From Dolomedes plantarius (lineage: Eukaryota > Arthropoda > Arachnida > Araneae > Dolomedidae), in contig OU015490.1 of NCBI GenBank assembly GCA_907164885.2, positions 224,373,054 to 224,437,053 on the forward strand: a stretch of DNA of 64,000 nucleotides, given 5' to 3'. The position numbers were made by a program, and so were the translations under genes. Numbering within the stretch: the stretch's first letter is position 1; each line of letters opens with the position of its first letter. The notes below the pieces were generated by a model that saw nothing but the letters and a program-made list of their open reading frames with translations, had not been told where the DNA came from and did not search any database. This document shows positions 43,403-54,297 of the stretch, in pieces.

Positions 43403-46400
43403 CAAAATTTTGACGCATTTTGGTACTTTTCTGTTTAACTGTTTACTGCTTGCCCAAACAATACAGACTGATTTGGGCGCGTTGCTGAAATTATAACGCG
43501 ACGAAGGACGGTTTTAGCGTCTGAAATTTTGCTTTCCGGAGGACCGTTATGGAGGAACGTAATCCTACGTTAAAAATATTCTTCCGAAAGTTATACGTTC
43601 AAACTTCATGCTTATAAAAAAGGAGATGCAATTTCAGAAGGTGCAATATCACGAGTTTTCATATCATAGTTTTCAAAAAACTGCAATGCGGGCATCATTA
43701 ATATATAGCGCTTATTTTATGCAATTCATGTTTTTTTCTTCTTTCTTTCCTATACTTGGAAGGTATAGGAAAGAAGCTTGAATCTTCAGAACCCGCTGTT
43801 GCGCCTCTGCAGTGTGGGACCTACCTATATATAAACAATAGTTTGCTACCAATATAAGTTATTGGAAAATTTTCCACAATCGTAAAAGCAAAGCGCAATA
43901 AGCACATTTGACTTTGGGATAAAAAGGAAAAGAGTCCTTCGTGTGTCCAGAGAAAATTAATTGTTGGGGAGAAAAAAAGAATGCTCTATCTCTCCTTCCC
44001 TTCCCCGTTTTTTTAAAAATATTTATTTATTTTTTTGTTTATTGAATTTACGAAATTTACTTGGCTTTAATTTAGTTAAAGACACACAATTAAAAAAAAA
44101 TTCAGATAGTCTCTTCTAACGAAACTACCGCGGGTTATTAACGTAGGATTACTTATCGTTGCTTACCTCTTTTGTATGTATATATGTATCTATATATATG
44201 TAGGTATGTATATATATACATATATGTATGTCAAAATTTTGACACATCTTGGTACTCTTTTGTTTAACTTGTCCAAGCGATAGACTGGGTTTGGCGCGCT
44301 GTCAACATTATAATTCGCGAGGGCGGATGGACGGACAGTTTTTGCGTCTGAAATTTTCCTTTCCGCAGGACCGTTATGGGGGAACGTAATCCTACGTTAA
44401 AAATCATTTTTCTTTCCTAGACGCAAAATGCCATTTCATGTTCGTAGGATTAATATTAATAAACTAATTCCCCTAAAAGTAATTTCGTGATTTTTTAGAA
44501 GCATGCAGAGCTTAGGTCGTGTTAACTGAAAATAAATTGATTCCAGTGGCATACTTTGAAAGGGATCATTCAGGAACGAGACTGTACAACAAATGTACAA
44601 CATATACTTTAGCGACTTCTTATACTCTGCAACAATAGTAACCTTAATGATGCTTTTGATCTGAAAGTTTCTAAGCTGGGGGGGGGGGGGGGGCGGAGGG
44701 GAAAGTCGTGTGTATAACAAGTTATGATGTCACAGTCAAAAAGAGCTGCATTCAAGAAAATGCACGGTAGCCCCCGCACTTTCCATTTATACATATTTTT
44801 ACCATGTTTTTATTAACTCGCTTTCTTGTTTGTTTGTGTGTGTGTGTGTGTGTTTGTTTGTCCGGTACGAATCTTGCAATCGATTTTTAACTAACTTCCC
44901 GAGTAGCTAGACATTTGAAACTTTTAGAATAGCTCAGAACACGATGGCAATGCATTATTTTAATACTTTTAGCCATCTTTAAGCAGAATTGAATCCATTT
45001 TCAGTTAATTTTGTTTTGTAGGCTGGTGCAGCCATCTATCGGCCGGGACGGGAACGAAAAGTTAAGCGCAAGTTAACTTCCAATTAACTTCATTTTCTTT
45101 CAAGTTGATGGGATAATTCATCAAAAAAATTTTAAAAAAGTATTTATTAATACATAGAATTGTCAAATTTATATCATTCAACAGAAAATTTAAAAACATG
45201 GTGTTTTTATTAACTCTCTTTCTTCGAAAAAATCCGCAAGATGGCGCTTCGATCGAATTCAATGCTTGCACTTTTGCGTAACGGTATTTGACGATTTTGA
45301 AAACAGAATACATGTGAATTTAGTTTGTTTACAAAAATTAAAAAAAAATTATACAAAATAAAGTTTATAAAGTCTGTGGATAGTGGAAACGAGTAAAAAG
45401 TGATTAAAATTAAATAAAAGAAAGTGAAAAAGAATAATTAAGTGAAGGTTTGTGCAATTAAGAGAGAATTGTCAAGTTTATATGATTCAACAGAAAATTT
45501 AAAAACGCGGTATATAAAAAGTTCTTTTTATCTTGTAATTATTGATTTTTATATCAACTCGTTGAACGGTACAACAAAACTTTACGGACAAGTGATAAAA
45601 AAAATGGTGTTTTTAAGTGTAAAAAGAGGTAAACATTCTTCAACAAGTACCAGAATGAATAAATACAGCTGTTCAGAGTTAAAAAAATATTTTTAAAGGG
45701 TTGAAAATACTAACTGACATTACTGAAACGTAGTCCAATTATCAACTCAAAAGGTTTAGCATAGATTAGAATAGCAGGAAAATGGTGAGAAGTATTTGAA
45801 GATTAAAAACATTTGTAAATGATACCTCAAGGGTCTTCAAAAATAGGTAGCTGAAACTCGTTTGGGATATGAAAATCAACGTCTTCTTGAAAAGGTAGAC
45901 GGGTTATCCGTAATTATCTCCGTAAGATAAAGTCCGTCTGAAAATCGCTCGTGAAATTACTTTAGACCATATGGTCATATGATATTCCATCTAGCTGCCA
46001 CATTTGAACAGTTCAATGCCGATTTCAACGTAATTCAGTGTTTTTCAAGTAAGATGAACATAAACTACTACTTTCCCAAGAGAACAAGTAAGGGTTCATT
46101 CCGGGCGTGATTCGAGAAATGAAAAGTAAATTTTGTCCCAAAGTAAGTACCGCGGTAGCTCCTAAATTATATGGGCTGTTATTATGGGAAGAAACGGCCA
46201 AATGGATATTGCGTACGTTAATTTTCGTGTGAATTCTATGGGCTATTAAAACATGCTTGGTAAGCTTATACTTCCAAATTCCCGTTGTGGAAACGATCTT
46301 TTTGACTGGAGAATGCAGGTGTCACCGCTTTCGTTCAACAACAACAACAAAAAACTATTCAAAGCTGAAGAACTGGTTATATTCAATTTTCTACCGAGAG

Positions 46401-49400
46401 GCCTCTCCATAGCTTCATCTGTGGGGTTCTTTAGTTCGAAACCTTTGTGTAATAGTGAGCAGTGTAATATCGTAAGAGACCTGAGAGCATAGATTCTAAA
46501 GACATGACAAAAAATGAAATTTTCATCATGGACTGAACGACACAGTCAAGTCGTCTATTAAACGTAGCAATCAGCCATGGTTGTTCAATCAAAAGTAGAG
46601 TTGATCTTTGTTTATTTTTGTTCCTTGCCTTAAAACTTTTGCTTACATGTCTTGGGGATAGTTTTTAATTTTTTGACTCAGCGAGTTGTCCATCTTGTGA
46701 TAAATATGTTTTGATCTATAAGATTTTTTTTCTATTTCTTTCTATTGTATTTGAATAAATTATATAATTTCCATCGTATATCATTGTAGATATGCGATGG
46801 CCGTACAGTTTTGTTGCTGATTGCATACATTCTTATATACTTCCGTGGAACATTCAGAAATCAATGAAAATTGTATTTTGATGTGTGCCTAGTTAGTAAT
46901 TTATATTCGTTTTATGTTGCTCGCATATGTAAATTTTAATTTTTATCTTTATTTCCTCCGTTAAAATTCTCAGTATTTCGTCGTAAAACTATGAGTGTTA
47001 CGTAATGTTTAGCGTGTATATGAAATACAAAGTGCGGCCATTAATTTCCAGGACTGATCTTAACTCCAGAAAATATTACATGAAATACATATCCATTTAA
47101 TAAGTTTCGAAGTAACTCCCACCTGCCATAATGCACTTCTGTGCTCGGCTGTATAAGTTTCGGAAACAACTTTTAAAGTCCTTATTCGGAATGCTCTTTA
47201 ATGTAGACGTCACCGTTTTCTTGTTGGCTTCGACATCCTCAAATCTTGTTCCCTTCAGCAAATTGGCCCAGCATGAGGTTGTGGAGATGCAGCATCCTCC
47301 ATACTCTCCGAACCTAGCACCGGCAGACTTTTTCTTGTTTCCAAAACGGAAAGATTTGCTGAAGGGAACAAGATTTGAAAATGTCGAAGCCATCAAGTAA
47401 ACGGTGACGTCCACATTAAAGAGCATTCCGAAAGAGGACTTTAAAAGTTGTTTCCGAAACTTACAGAGCCGAGCACCTGGATCAGTCCTGGAAATTAATG
47501 GCCGCACCTTGTATTAAAGTATAAGTCTATGAACCCGGATCACCAGTATACATGCATGCCGCCGTGCATAAAGGAATTTAATAACTGAAATGTGTGCATT
47601 GCATTTTCGAAAATTTTCTAACTTCTAAAATGAATAAATTATGAATGAATGAATTATTCAGAAAAGTTTTATAGAAACACTGGTCATCGTAGAAATTTCA
47701 CAAGAACGGTCCTTATCAGTTATAATAAACTTTCGGACTTTTCTTTGATCTCATAATCAAATGAATGTAGATAAATGTTTTACCTGTAGTATCATCAGAA
47801 CTATTCGCTCTCAAGCGATCCTTCGGTTGAGTTCCATTTTGATTCGTTCCTGCCAAACTTTGCGTGTCCTTTTTGTTTCTCCAACTGTATACGAAAGGTT
47901 TAAAATCAGCACTGCGTAATGAAAACAACCTGCTCCATGGATGATGATACGTTTCTGAACTCATAGATTTTGTAGAATTTTCCATGCTTTTCTTGAAAAT
48001 ATGATGCTTTGGAGTAACAGTGGATGTTTCTTTCGTGCTCATATGATCTATATTGAGAGAGAAACTTAAAATATTGAAATACACGTATAAAGAATTTAGA
48101 GATTGAAGAATTATCTTTTATTCTCCCCCTCCCTTCTTTTGTGTGTAAATGATTAATCCCAAAAAGCTGGCAGAAAGGTTATGGCAGATTAATCATGATT
48201 TCATGAATTAGTCTAAACTAAATATGTTTAATATGCAAAAGGGTCCTTACATTTCGGGAGAAAGTGAATTATACTTCTCTGAACACGTGGAATGACATGT
48301 TTATATGTGTAACCCTACTTGAAGAAAGGATCCGAACTCTAGGATTTTTGTTAAATTACCACTAGTATGGAAATTTCAGCAAAATGTCGGACCATCTTTG
48401 GTTTACATTCTGCATTCTTTAGGATATACTTAATTTTGGAGAATGTGCGATTGGTATTTGCGCAATTAATCTATCAACATTGTTGGTTTCGACGGGGAAT
48501 AAAAGCTTGTTCGTAAACCTCACAATCAGTGTTCGGATAAATTTAAAAGAGACCGATGAAGGAAAAGGACTCTAAGCAGGTCAGGGCATTTCCTACACGC
48601 CTGGGTTATGAAACCATTGCTGAACAGTCCTTGCAGTAATATTGGCGCTGTATCATGATGATATATGAATGGTATATGGCCCCTCTCCGTGTTTCTGTAA
48701 CGCTGTTAACGCAAGATTTTCTAGAACATCGATGTATGTTTCAGATTCAGACCACCAGCTTTGGTGTCCTTAGGTCCTTGTCCACGCCTCGAAACGTAGC
48801 TCCAAACCATCAATTTCACCTTCGAATTTCAAAAGACATATGTTACTCATCCTGCATCACAGCGTTTAGCAGGCATTCCCATACCAACAGCAATCATCGG
48901 ATTGGATAAGCGGAATCCATAAAATTTACTTCCATTAGTCAAGCGTCCCTTTCCAAAGATCTGTATTGTCTAAACGTTACACTTATTTTTTAGTTGGTTT
49001 ATATGGAACTGCTTGTGAATGAAAATTCAACATATACAGTTTTGTACCAAACGTATCGCTACAGTTACTAATGGGTGCATTTTTAGAACGCTTCGATAAT
49101 GGTTTCAGCTGATAAATGACGAGAGGAACTTACTCGTGTACCCATTGCTGTACGGAACTTCGCTCGCTAACGTAGAGGAATTTATGGCCCTTTCACATAG
49201 CATCCATCCGCGTCAACGTTAAAGATTCCGTTGACAGGTTCTCATCTCAGCGCCAACAGAATCTTTGACGCTGACGGATTCTATGTGAACAAGTCTTTAG
49301 CCCTTGCTTACTGCTTCAGGAGCGTCAGCGTTAAAAAAAAAATTAGCCAATCACAGAGTTCAACGCAATGATGTCATCCGTAAAATTAACTCCAATTCAA

Positions 49401-51203
49401 TGCTAACTCTCCACTGCGGAAGCAATGTGAACAATACTATGTCGTCAATTTTAATTAATTAATTTTTTACCCTGCGTGCCGTAGACGACTTAGTCGTTTG
49501 GTAGCAGTCCTTTTATTTGCTCGGTGTTTCCCGAGGAAGAATATGGTTACCGCGTTGTCTAACATTTTCTAGAAAAGTTCCCATAATTTTGTAGATGTTG
49601 CAGTGAGAAACTTTTGCCTTTATGTATCTGAGAATAATAATTTACCGGTAACTGATTAGCAACAGTACTAACATTATCGGTATAGGAAGGATTGATTCTG
49701 AAAATTGTGATCTTAAGGATAGACACAATTTAGTGTTGGACAGTCCTTCAAAAAATGGAAGGAAGAAAACGAACCCAAGAACAGAAGAATCAAGCTACTT
49801 GTACGCATCCGTCGGAGTGATCCGTCGAGGAATATGCCCAAGTATGTATATATTCATTAGATAGAATAAAGCCTAGAGGCTTATGAGATGATAGCTTTGT
49901 CCATTAAGGATTGTCCTCGTTAGAAAATACATAAATCCACAGAAAACGTAAATGTATCTCACCGGTAACGTTGTCGATATTGAAATGCAACGTGCCATTA
50001 TCTTTCGATTCATCTTTTTCAGTAGATCTCGGAGTAGATGTCCTAATATTGTCTCCCCAGAAATTATGAAAGGGATTTAAATTTCTGTGCCTGAATACAG
50101 AGAAAAAGGGCGGAAAAGGTGGTATTTGATTATCATCATCATTCGTTTCATCTGAGCTGAGTGGCGGAAAAATTGGATGTTGAAAACTCCTGGGGAAGTG
50201 GAAGAAAGTAATGGCTCTTGATGCACCTGAAAACAGAAATAAATACAGGATTTTAGTGCTGATATAACTATTCATTTCATTGTGTTTTTCGTTTATATAG
50301 TAATTCAATGCACATTTATTGCGGATGATAATGCAAAGAAACACCTGAAGAATACAAAATATTATTTTTACTGATCTGATGAGTGATTATAGTTTGAATT
50401 TTCAACTTTCTTGATAAGGTTTCAGAAATTAAGTGATTACTGTGATGTTTAAAGATTGTTTCATACAGGTGATGCATTTATTATTAAAACTTGATGATAC
50501 GGTGAGAAGTCAACCTATGTTAGAATTAGGATTGTAGTCTTTTTTTTTTCCCAGTTTGGTTGAGAAAGCTACAGTACGGGAGTATATTATATATGTTGAG
50601 AAATTGGAAAAATGTATTATGATTTGGAAAATAAAAACACTCCCTTTTTTCCAGTCTATTTTGCAAAACTTATTATCCAATGCGAATGTATTTGTGCAGT
50701 CTAAAATTAGAACGAAAATTGTGTATGAATAAATATCATACTTCACTGCGTTCGCATTCCTCGAGATCATACGTGCGATATTAATCTAACTGATATAAAA
50801 GCTTCAGACAGCTTTGTGCATATAAACTATGCCATTTTACGAGGTTAAAGGGTGAATCAGAATTGAAGAAGATCAGGTAATAATCTAAGTTAGACAACTT
50901 GAAGAATCGTTTTGATTTTTTGTGTATTGATTATTCCCTGACTTATTAACTAAGCTCTAATTTCTCTAAAATTTCCCGGTTCCTCCTGATCTGTAGGAAC
51001 CCAGGATTTTTTAAATATCTTTTGTTGACCGTTCCTATGTTCAGAGAAAATAAGTTTTAAGTCCATTAATAAACTTACTTAATTTCTTAACACTTAAATA
51101 TTGAAAATGTAAGGCCATAAATCAATTTCAAATTCTTAAAATTTTATTACTCACCCAGATGAGTGAAAAAAATGTAAATTACGAGTGGTATTAATAGACG
51201 CAT
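42880..51203 (-). CDS. Orphan type I membrane glycoprotein (signal peptide, one TM span)
   Basis: I do not recognise this gene. Four exons join in frame, all introns phase 1 and GT-AG: 51203-51155, 50226-49963, 48047-47784, 43112-42880, giving 269 residues. The start MRLLIPLVIYIFFTHLGA is a clear signal peptide, with likely cleavage near residues 18-21. The ectodomain (about 19-223) is rich in Ser, Thr, Asn, Phe and Pro, with FPPLSSDE and IPPFPPFFSVF segments. It has six N-X-S/T sequons (N93, N102, N128, N175, N186, N206) and only one cysteine (C207), so a disulfide-bonded fold is unlikely. A hydrophobic span at about 224-247 (LAVYLTLVLLFCISVAIAMM) is followed by a short tail, CRPFCSFDQPKSQLYKIKPM to NV, with a possible palmitoylated Cys pair. 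Topology would be ectodomain out. Upstream of 51203, ATGAAGAATTAA closes the frame, supporting this start. A minus-strand AATAAA lies at 42746-42741. Confidence 0.75.
43190..43573 (+). mobile_element. TTAA MITE family 'CGTAGGATTAC', copy A with huge TA tract
   Basis: Shared arm TCAGGTAGTCACTTCTGACG behind an A tract, then TTAACGTAGGATTAC (43246) and its inverse GTAATCCTACGTTAA (ends 43573). The interior has about 70 bp of TA followed by (TG)n. Lies in the last intron of the orphan membrane-protein gene. Confidence 0.8.
43320..43402. repeat. (TA)n(TG)n microsatellite inside MITE copy A
   Basis: The frame read through it is only Ile-Tyr repeats. Confidence 0.95.
43738..43777. repeat. Short inverted repeat
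   Basis: TTCTTTCCTATAC, 7-nt loop, GTATAGGAAAGAA; 13-bp perfect arms in the orphan gene's last intron. Confidence 0.75.
44090..44400 (+). mobile_element. TTAA MITE family 'CGTAGGATTAC', copy B
   Basis: Begins at TTAA followed by A9 and TTCAGATAGTCTCTTCTAAC, then TTAACGTAGGATTAC at 44138 and its inverse ending in TTAA at 44400. Both outer ends are TTAA, the piggyBac target. The interior matches copy A outside the microsatellite (AAAATTTTGACRCATYTTGG, GGACCGTTATGGRGGAACGT). Confidence 0.8.
44680..44692. repeat. Poly-G tract
   Basis: A run of about 13 G; the proline-rich frames reading through it are artefacts. Confidence 0.9.
45157..45513. repeat. Direct repeat pair of about 50 bp
   Basis: AGAATTGTCAAATTTATATC at 45157 and AGAATTGTCAAGTTTATATG at 45464, both followed by ATTCAACAGAAAATTTAAAA. 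Spacing is about 307 bp. A further partial match (TTTTTATTAACTC-GCTTTCTT) lies near 44805 and 45206. Origin unknown. Confidence 0.7.
45520..47025. other. Last intron of the orphan gene, unannotated part
   Basis: Intronic sequence without an exon or repeat I can identify. Confidence 0.5.
47026..47513. mobile_element. Foldback mariner derivative
   Basis: 488 bp bounded by TA. Termini CAAAGTGCGGCCATTAATTT and, inverted, CAAGGTGCGGCCATTAATTT. Internally, two copies of the same transposase 3' segment face each other (47142-47263 against 47353-47477). The loop carries QHPPYSPNLAPADFFLFPK, the mariner block with the last catalytic Asp. The right arm reads on as FENVEAIK and SIPKEDFKSCFRNL. Frames on both strands therefore look alike but neither is a gene. 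Confidence 0.85.
47784..48047 (-). CDS. Orphan membrane protein exon 3
   Basis: Also exactly 264 nt and phase 1 at both ends; residues 105-193. Basic and Ser/Thr-rich (STKETSTVTPKHHIFKKSME) with sequons at N128, N175 and N186. I see no sequence similarity to exon 2. Confidence 0.75.
48048..49962. other. Orphan gene intron 2
   Basis: Contains the GGCC-type MITE at 49196. The rest is unassigned; no coding exon seen. Confidence 0.5.
49196..49303. mobile_element. GGGCCTGTTCA-type MITE, copy 2 (short, rearranged)
   Basis: Left GGCCCTTTCACATAGCATCC; right, inverted, ending TTCACATAGAATCCGTCAGC. A second half-copy follows at about 49320-49437 (GCGTCAGCGTTA, CCAATCACAGAGTT, GCAATGTGAACA), suggesting a nested or tandem pair. 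Confidence 0.6.
49963..50226 (-). CDS. Orphan membrane protein exon 2
   Basis: 264 nt, phase 1 at both ends; residues 17-105. Phe/Pro-rich then acidic (SSDETNDDDNQ), ending NGTLHFNIDNVTD with two sequons. Confidence 0.75.
50227..51154. other. Orphan gene intron 1
   Basis: AT-rich intron; no coding or repeat content recognised. Confidence 0.55.
51155..51203 (-). CDS. Orphan membrane protein exon 1 (signal peptide)
   Basis: Residues 1-17 with the hydrophobic signal core IPLVIYIFF; donor GTGAGT, phase 1. Confidence 0.75.
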
Positions 51204-51446
51204 ATCACTCGTGATCTTCTTAATTCTTCATATCTATATTTTATTGACCAATCAGAGATTCTAAAATGAAGTCAAAAGTTATGCTTAGAACATCATATCG
51301 GGTATTCATGAACATTTCCACTCACACTTACTACTTAAAGAAACTTTCATGGTGGGATATTAAATATCTCCGTTTTTATTACATTGAGCTTCCAAGAATA
51401 GCAAATAGCGAATGGAATTTTCATATATACAAATTAACATGTACAG

Positions 51447-51508
51447 AACGGTTACCTAATTATGATCTTTTGGTAATTTTACCATAAGCTCATAATTAGG
51501 TAACCGTT
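51447..51508. repeat. Perfect 19-bp inverted repeat upstream of the orphan gene
   Basis: AACGGTTACCTAATTATGA (51447-51465) and TCATAATTAGGTAACCGTT (51490-51508), with a smaller GGTAA...TTACC palindrome in the loop. It lies about 245 bp upstream of the orphan gene's start codon. Confidence 0.9.
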
Positions 51509-51524
51509 AAGGGGGGGGGGTATT

Positions 51525-52129
51525 TTAACCTTCTAACGGTATGATGGGGGGTCAGATCCGACCCAGGGGTGTGTATTCCCCCTCCTGTACTCTCCCCTCT
51601 CATTGCAAGAGATCGAATTGACAAGGAACCCTACCAGACAGTCTTGCTGAAAGTGTTGGAGCGTTTGCAGTTATAAGTTTGCAGTAAATATGAGTGTCTT
51701 TGTTGAAAAACGTTATCCATGTTGAAAACGGTATTTACTTTTTTTAAAAATTTATTTTAAATTTCGATTTTGAAGGCCATAAATGTCAGTATATATTATT
51801 TTTTACATTTTTGTGCTCGGAAATTTGGTTCAGTAACTTCTAAGACTAAGTACAAGGCTAAATTGCATATTAGACTTAATATACACAACATTTTTTGTAA
51901 ATGCCAGAGATATTTTCTTTGTTTAGCTAAATTACAATTCGTTGGTCTTTTTTTCTACAAAAAGGTTTTTATTTCATGTAAAATATTATCAATAAATGTT
52001 ATTATACAACAAAAATGCTTATTGTGTACTTATTTCTACCAAAAACCTCATCAAAAAAGACATCAGGTCGGATCCGACCCGACCGTACCTTCTATTTCGT
52101 TTCAAACCAACGTACCGTTAGAGGATTAA
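51525..52129. mobile_element. piggyBac-type MITE 1 (TTAA-flanked, GGTCGGATCCGACC palindrome)
   Basis: TTAA at both ends (51525-51528, 52126-52129). Termini CCTTCTAACGGTATG and, inverted, TCCTCTAACGGTACG. Subterminal palindromes GGGTCAGATCCGACCC on the left and GGTCGGATCCGACC on the right, an arrangement seen in piggyBac/looper elements. The interior is AT-rich with no transposase. Confidence 0.8.
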
Positions 52130-52200
52130 ATATGAGAAATCGTCATATTTTTTATATAACGGCTTTAGATAAATAGTTCTGCAGTGCAGGATTTAGTACG

Positions 52201-52583
52201 TTAACGCTGCTGTGTACTATTGGATTCGCTTACCTCAATGTTAACCCATGGAGAAAAGGATTGCCGACTTGGATTTAAAGATTTAAAATTAAAAATCGTA
52301 CTTCGTAATAGAGGAAGAAATTTTACACCTTGGGGCATTTTTCGTATTTTTTTAAATGCAAATGTTTTAGAATTTAAATTATTCGGAGAAAAATCTGGTA
52401 TAGTGTGTTTTAAACGTTCATAAATTCCTTTGGTGGACGATATTTATAAAATGAATCCTGTTACAGTGTTCTGAAAAGTTCAGGCTATCTGAAAATGCCA
52501 TTTTTATCGGATTACAGTAGACAAAATTTTCTCCATAGGTTGAGGTGAGCGAATCCAATAGGGTTAGTACACAACAGCCTTAA
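52201..52583. mobile_element. piggyBac-type MITE 2 (TTAA-flanked)
   Basis: TTAA at 52201-52204 and 52580-52583. Termini CGCTGCTGTGTACTATTGGA and, inverted, GGCTGTTGTGTACTAACCCT. The inverted repeat extends about 55 bp, including GGATTCGCTTACCTCAA against GGATTCGCTCACCTCAA and CCATGGAGAAAA against CTATGGAGAAAA. The short frame inside is not a gene. Confidence 0.85.
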
Positions 52584-53464
52584 CAATAGAGTATGATAGA
52601 AAGAATACCTCATAATAAATCGCTGAATGAGTGATTTTATGAAAATATGATTAAAAAAAACAAAAAACTATGTTTTCCTGGTACTTCTGAATTATCCAGT
52701 CGGCCGGGACGGCAACTTGTCGATTTAGGGCGACTTATTTTTAAAGAAGCTAGCAAAGGAAGTCTCATCACATTGCTGTAGACGAGGTAATTCTAACATA
52801 GATCTAACTCGATAGGCATCATCTGTTAGTTTAAAAGCTAAGTAAATGTCTCATGTTAATCTGCATAGGCAGCAGCTTTTTTTTCTTTGTTTGTTCTTGT
52901 TGTTTTGTTTAAAACTGTTATTGTTAAAGGCAGTCCAACTGAATCTGGATCTTCCAATTTTTCCTAAGCCGATAATAGATTCATGCGCGAAATCTTGAAT
53001 TGGGCAATCATGTATCGTTCTACAAATACATCCAGGAAACGAAATTCTGTTGATTTAAATAAATTAAATAACAATTTTCTTTGTAGATTTTTCATAATCT
53101 AGTGTTTTTTGCCAAAATTTGTGCCGAAATCGCACAAAAGACGACGGTTATCACAGAGATGTTCATAAGTAGAAAGATGTTGAAATTATTACAGAAAAAG
53201 GTTCTTATAAAGAAGTGGACACCTCTTTTTACGTGGGCGATCAGTGCAGAGAAGTTATAGCTGTTTTACCTATTTATAAGATGGACTGCAGAACGGAACA
53301 GATGTAGTATACGCAACAGTCGTTTTTTTTGTCGCCAAATCCCCGTGTGTCTCTGGGGTAAGTTTGGCGGGCATCTTGACAATCCGTAAAAACACGTTTT
53401 TTTTCCCCAATTCTTCAACTAAGTTTGAAATTTAAAAAAAAAACATGTTTTTATCGGAGGTTAG

Positions 53465-53630
53465 TTCCCAATACACGGTGCCATCGAAAAGTTGGCGCCA
53501 AAATCCCGTTCGGAGACCTGTTAGGCTTAAACTGTGAAATGTAAACAAATGTGGCGACCAAGAAAGAACAAATAAATTGGAAAACAAACTTACTGCTGGC
53601 TTTATGAAACTCGTAGGCGCACACGGGATC
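53465..53630 (-). repeat. Dispersed repeat, inverted partner of 58217-58396
   Basis: Its last 60 bp (53571-53630) are the reverse complement of 58217-58276 with a single mismatch (GATCCCGTGTGCGCCTACGA...CCAATTTATT). Weaker similarity continues to a TTTTGGCGCCAACTT block in both. An AATAAA-like site lies inside. Could be solo-LTR or DNA-transposon end; not determined. Confidence 0.75.
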
Positions 53631-54226
53631 TTCGCTTTGCTCAGATACCCTTGCTTCACTCCGCTACGCATCCGTCCAAAAACACTACAGAAAATCCCCA
53701 GCCCGGTGGCTTCGCTACGTACCGCTGGCTGTAGCGGTCAGTAAAACAAAGCTTATCGCACAAAAATTCAAAAAATATCCGATCCTCCCTCGACAACCAT
53801 CAGGTTTGGCGAAAAATCGCCCCTTGGCGTTCGTTGCGTATACTAGTCTTTCCTCGTAATTGATGCTAAAGAATAGGATAACAATAAACGAAAACAAGCA
53901 TTCATTTAAAAAAAAAACCCTCATCAGTCGAAGGTTAATTTTAGGCTGGCAGTAATAAACACTTGGCATCTACATGTCACTAAAGATAAATCCATTTAAT
54001 AAGATAGTTTGAAGCTCCTGTACCCCAAAAGGGGGACAGACGGTGTAAAAAGGTTGTGGCAAAAGTCCAGCAACGATAATAAAAACCACAATGAAAGCGT
54101 GGGGACTTTTTTATTATTAAATATCTTTAGAAATGTGTAAATTTGAATTGTTAAGCAGTCGTGCTATCAACTTAGCTTAAGCCGTTTAATTAGTTGAGAG
54201 AACTACGACTCTTGCGACACGAGTAA

Positions 54227-54297
54227 AATATTTCTCTTAGATACGCGATTAAATATTTCTCGATTTTAAATATTTCTCGATTTAAATATTTCTCCTA
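54227..54297. repeat. Short tandem array of AAATATTTCTC
   Basis: Four imperfect units of AAATATTTCTCGATTT-like sequence. Confidence 0.8.

Noticed and set aside
43284..43496. Ile-Tyr repeat frame
   Set aside because: It is the TA tract inside MITE copy A.
44436..44794. Proline-run frames on the minus strand
   Set aside because: Produced by a poly-G tract; nothing conserved around it.
45442..45696. 84-codon plus-strand frame
   Set aside because: It contains one unit of the direct repeat pair and has no recognisable domain.
47097..47507. 136-codon minus-strand frame resembling the plus-strand frame
   Set aside because: Both come from the inverted arms of the foldback mariner.
53432..53969. 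Two minus-strand frames of about 80 codons
   Set aside because: The first lies over the dispersed repeat; the second has no homology I can recognise.
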